Positions 8,340 to 9,738 of a DNA stretch of 9,738 nucleotides are shown piece by piece. Position 1 is the first letter of the stretch; each line of letters opens with the position of its first letter. The notes under the pieces are model-generated. The model saw nothing but the letters and a program-made list of their open reading frames with translations, was not told the origin of the DNA and ran no database searches. The stretch lies in NCBI GenBank assembly GCA_035638075.1, contig DASRAU010000040.1, positions 1-9,738 on the forward strand. Reading direction: 5' to 3'. The DNA comes from DASRAU01 sp035638075 (lineage in GTDB: Bacteria > Acidobacteriota > Polarisedimenticolia > Gp22-AA2). The translations under genes and the position numbers were made by a program.

Positions 8340-8448
8340 GGGCGACGAGGCGGGCGCGAGGGCGGTCTCTCGAGGGGTGCTGTGCGCGCGGGTCCGCGTG
8401 GCGGCGGTCTCGGGGGATTCATAAATAAGAGGATGGGGGGGCTGTTCC

Positions 8449-8476
8449 TTGCTCTCTGGATTACGGCTCCTATATT
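8449..8476 (+). promoter_or_regulatory. Sigma70-like promoter for the DHp protein/response-regulator pair
   Basis: TTGCTC (8449-8454) and TATATT (8471-8476, five of six matches to the -10 consensus) are separated by 16 bases. The site lies in the only clearly AT-rich island of the intergenic region, just after ATAAATAAG (8421-8429), which could act as an UP-like element. Transcription would start near 8483 and give a leader of about 25 bases that contains the Shine-Dalgarno at 8493-8499. The -35 match is only three of six. Confidence 0.5.
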
Positions 8477-8492
8477 GATGACGGATTCGTCC

Positions 8493-8499
8493 GGAGGAG
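8493..8499 (+). promoter_or_regulatory. Shine-Dalgarno that fixes the start of the DHp-domain gene
   Basis: GGAGGAG stands 8 bases before the ATG at 8508. The in-frame ATGs further upstream (8314, 8433, 8478) lack a properly spaced site and would place the promoter-like bases inside the coding region. Confidence 0.75.
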
Positions 8500-8507
8500 C
8501 GATCGGC

Positions 8508-9248
8508 ATGGGATTGCGCCTGGTGAAGAACGCGGGGCCGCGGGCTCCGGAAGAGGATCAGTCGAAGGGGACGGCGGCGTTCCTGCTCGTCGACGGACGG
8601 GGGAGCGTCATCGACGTCATGGGCTGGGAGGCGCTGTCGCTCGAGCCGGTGCCGAAGGTCATCGCCGCTCCGGCCGAAGGGGACGAGCCGATCCTCGCCG
8701 CGATTGCGTCGGCCGTGGCCGCCGCTCGGCAGGGTCGCCGGCCCACGGTGCGGCTCGTCGAGGTGCCGCTCGAGCGCGTGCATGTCTACGTCATCGCCGC
8801 CGCGCCGCTTCCCGGAAAAGACAAATCGGCCCGCATCGCGGTGACCGTTGCCGAGACCGGTCCGCCCGAGGCGGGGAGCGCCGAAGGGAAGGTCATCCGG
8901 CAGCTCGGCCACGACCTGCGCACGCCGCTCACGTCGATCAGCGGCGCCGTCGAGCTCCTGCAGTCGGGGCGGCTCGGCAGCCTCCAGGAGGGGCAGATCA
9001 AGGTGGTGGGCCTGATGCAGAAGGGAGCCGATGCGCTGCTGAAGATCATCGACGAGGCGACCTCGCCGTACCGCGGGCGCCGCGACCTTTCGGAGCTGCT
9101 CGGCATCGGTGTCGAGGAGCTGGTGGCGGGGGGACTCGAGGAAGGCGCCGGACCCGACGACGACCTGGACGGTGACGAGGGCGACGCCGGACCGCGGGCG
9201 CCGGGCGACCGCAGGGGCGGCGCGCGCCGCAAGGAGCGCGGCCGATGA
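8508..9248 (+). CDS. DHp-only histidine kinase-like protein lacking the catalytic ATPase domain
   Basis: A 246-residue soluble protein. Residues 22-117 form an alpha/beta region (begins FLLVDGRGSVIDV, ends with a strand pair near VHVYVIAAAP and ARIAVTVAE) that could be a divergent PAS-like sensor; I cannot identify it firmly. Residues 126-185 are a HisKA/DHp helical hairpin with the H-box GHDLRTPLTSI, phosphoacceptor His135 followed by Asp136 and Thr139. A typical kinase continues with about 110 residues of HATPase_c carrying N, G1 and G2 boxes. Here only about 60 residues follow, acidic then basic and low in complexity, and none of those boxes appears in any frame before the next gene. Its TGA overlaps the response-regulator ATG (ATGA). 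It may act as a phosphotransfer or phosphatase partner and need another kinase. No membrane helix is predicted from the chosen start. Confidence 0.75.
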   Translation: MGLRLVKNAGPRAPEEDQSKGTAAFLLVDGRGSVIDVMGWEALSLEPVPKVIAAPAEGDEPILAAIASAVAAARQGRRPTVRLVEVPLERVHVYVIAAAPLPGKDKSARIAVTVAETGPPEAGSAEGKVIRQLGHDLRTPLTSISGAVELLQSGRLGSLQEGQIKVVGLMQKGADALLKIIDEATSPYRGRRDLSELLGIGVEELVAGGLEEGAGPDDDLDGDEGDAGPRAPGDRRGGARRKERGR

Positions 9249-9738
9249 GCGGGACCATCCTCGTCGCGGACGACTCCCAGGCGGTGCGCGACATCCTCCA
9301 GATGAGCCTGGAGACGCTCGGCTACACCGTCGTGCTGGCGGAGGACGGCGAGCGCGCCATGGAGCGCATCCAGGCCGAGCACCCCGACCTCATCATCGCC
9401 GACGTGATGATGCCGAAGGTGAACGGCTTCCAGATCTGCCGGCGCGTCAAATCCGACCCGGGCACGCGCCGCACGCCGGTGATCCTGCTGACGGCCCGAT
9501 CCGGTCAGGAGGACATCTTCTGGGGCAAGGACTGCGGCGCCGACGACTACATCACCAAGCCGTTCAAGACCCAGGACCTCGAGCACACCATCCGCCGACT
9601 GCTGCGCCGCTTCGACCCGAATGACACGGGGCCGCTCGACATGGATCAGCAGCGCCGCCGGCGGGTCATGGAGGGCGGGCAGATTGTCATGCTCCGCTGG
9701 GACCCGCGCGCCCTCGACGTGTTCCGCAAGAAATACGG
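9245..9738 (+). CDS. Response regulator with receiver domain, 3'-partial
   Basis: A CheY-like receiver that should accept a phosphoryl group from a histidine and change the activity of its output region. The ATG at 9245 overlaps the previous stop and has AAGGAG (9231-9236) 8 bases upstream. Residues 1-122 are a complete receiver: acidic pair Asp9/Asp10 (LVADD), phosphoacceptor Asp53 (LIIADVMMPKVNGF), switch Thr83 (VILLTAR) and Lys105 (DDYITKPF). After helix 5 (HTIRRLLRRF) a basic linker (QQRRRRVM, residues 135-142) leads into a segment beginning GGQIVMLRWDPRALDVF that I do not recognise. The frame is still open at the window end after 164 residues, so the output domain type is unknown. The preceding DHp protein is the obvious signalling partner. 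Confidence 0.93.
   Translation, partial: MSGTILVADDSQAVRDILQMSLETLGYTVVLAEDGERAMERIQAEHPDLIIADVMMPKVNGFQICRRVKSDPGTRRTPVILLTARSGQEDIFWGKDCGADDYITKPFKTQDLEHTIRRLLRRFDPNDTGPLDMDQQRRRRVMEGGQIVMLRWDPRALDVFRKKY

Larger units (their letters stand above)
8201..8507 (+). other. 307-base intergenic region between aroB and the signalling genes
   Basis: No gene is supported here on either strand. The first half (8240-8355) is rich in inverted repeats. The second half is a G-rich, low-complexity stretch (about 8335-8415) that ends in a sharply AT-richer island (8420-8480) holding a promoter-like site. Open frames crossing it on both strands are high-GC artefacts. The layout fits the 3' end of the nuo-atp-aroB unit followed by the control region of the downstream two-gene operon. 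Confidence 0.7.

Noticed and set aside
7893..8507. Upstream extension of the DHp gene, including in-frame ATGs at 8314, 8433 and 8478; the 8433 form would add a hydrophobic, signal-anchor-like stretch
   Set aside because: The extension overlaps aroB or the promoter-like island, uses codons (ATA, AAT, CTT, TTG) foreign to this genome's bias and lacks a properly spaced Shine-Dalgarno, whereas the ATG at 8508 has an ideal one. If transcription did start upstream, the 8433 start would be worth a second look.
8201..8507. Possible tRNA, known riboswitch or attachment site in the gap
   Set aside because: No T-loop consensus, no cloverleaf and no motif of a riboswitch class I know; the AAAG-loop hairpin lacks the flanking conserved bases of the cyclic di-GMP riboswitch.
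8108..8509. 133-codon antisense open frame over the aroB-DHp intergenic region
   Set aside because: Pro/Arg-rich low-complexity product, no ribosome-binding site, and it overlaps the aroB 3' end and the promoter island.
9060..9245. A frameshifted HATPase_c domain hidden in another frame after the DHp hairpin
   Set aside because: Only about 185 bases are available before the response regulator, too short for the domain, and no N-box or Gly-rich ATP-lid motif appears in any of the three + frames.

Overview
This is a high-GC (roughly 70% by eye) bacterial chromosome segment with every gene on the + strand. It reads as core energy metabolism followed by a small signalling locus. The gene families and the GTG/ATG starts preceded by Shine-Dalgarno sequences fit a Gram-negative-type, respiring, probably environmental bacterium. 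Acidobacteriota or a deltaproteobacterium-like lineage is my guess from gene order and composition only. Nothing in the window fixes the taxon.

Region 1 (1-4777) holds the three antiporter-like membrane subunits of respiratory complex I: nuoL (5' end outside the window), nuoM and nuoN. All keep the buried Lys/Glu residues needed for proton translocation. NuoM carries an unusual Ala/Thr/Pro-rich C-terminal tail encoded by imperfect GC-rich repeats.

Region 2 (4782-7062) starts 4 bases after nuoN. It encodes the membrane (Fo) sector of F-type ATP synthase and its assembly helpers: an AtpZ-like protein, AtpI, then subunits a (atpB), c (atpE) and b (atpF). The F1 genes and delta (atpH) do not follow, so the ATP synthase genes are split between loci. 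The a and c subunits have all the residues expected of a proton-driven motor. Complex I proton pumps and the Fo proton turbine therefore sit in one apparent transcription unit, with repeated 4-base GTGA stop/start overlaps (atpZ/atpI and atpI/atpB).

Region 3 (7094-8200) is aroB (3-dehydroquinate synthase, shikimate pathway), 31 bases after atpF and with no obvious terminator or Shine-Dalgarno between them.

Region 4 (8201-8507) is a 307-base gap. It holds several inverted repeats, the best being a nested hairpin at 8281-8339, and then an AT-rich island with a sigma70-like promoter and a strong Shine-Dalgarno.

Region 5 (8508-9738) is a two-gene signalling unit. The first gene encodes a 246-residue protein with a histidine-kinase dimerisation/phosphoacceptor (DHp) domain but no ATP-binding catalytic domain. 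It overlaps by ATGA a receiver-domain response regulator that has an unrecognised C-terminal region and runs off the window. This kinase-less DHp protein with its coupled receiver is the least ordinary thing in the window. The rest is well-understood housekeeping, and I see no mobile element, CRISPR array, tRNA or rRNA.
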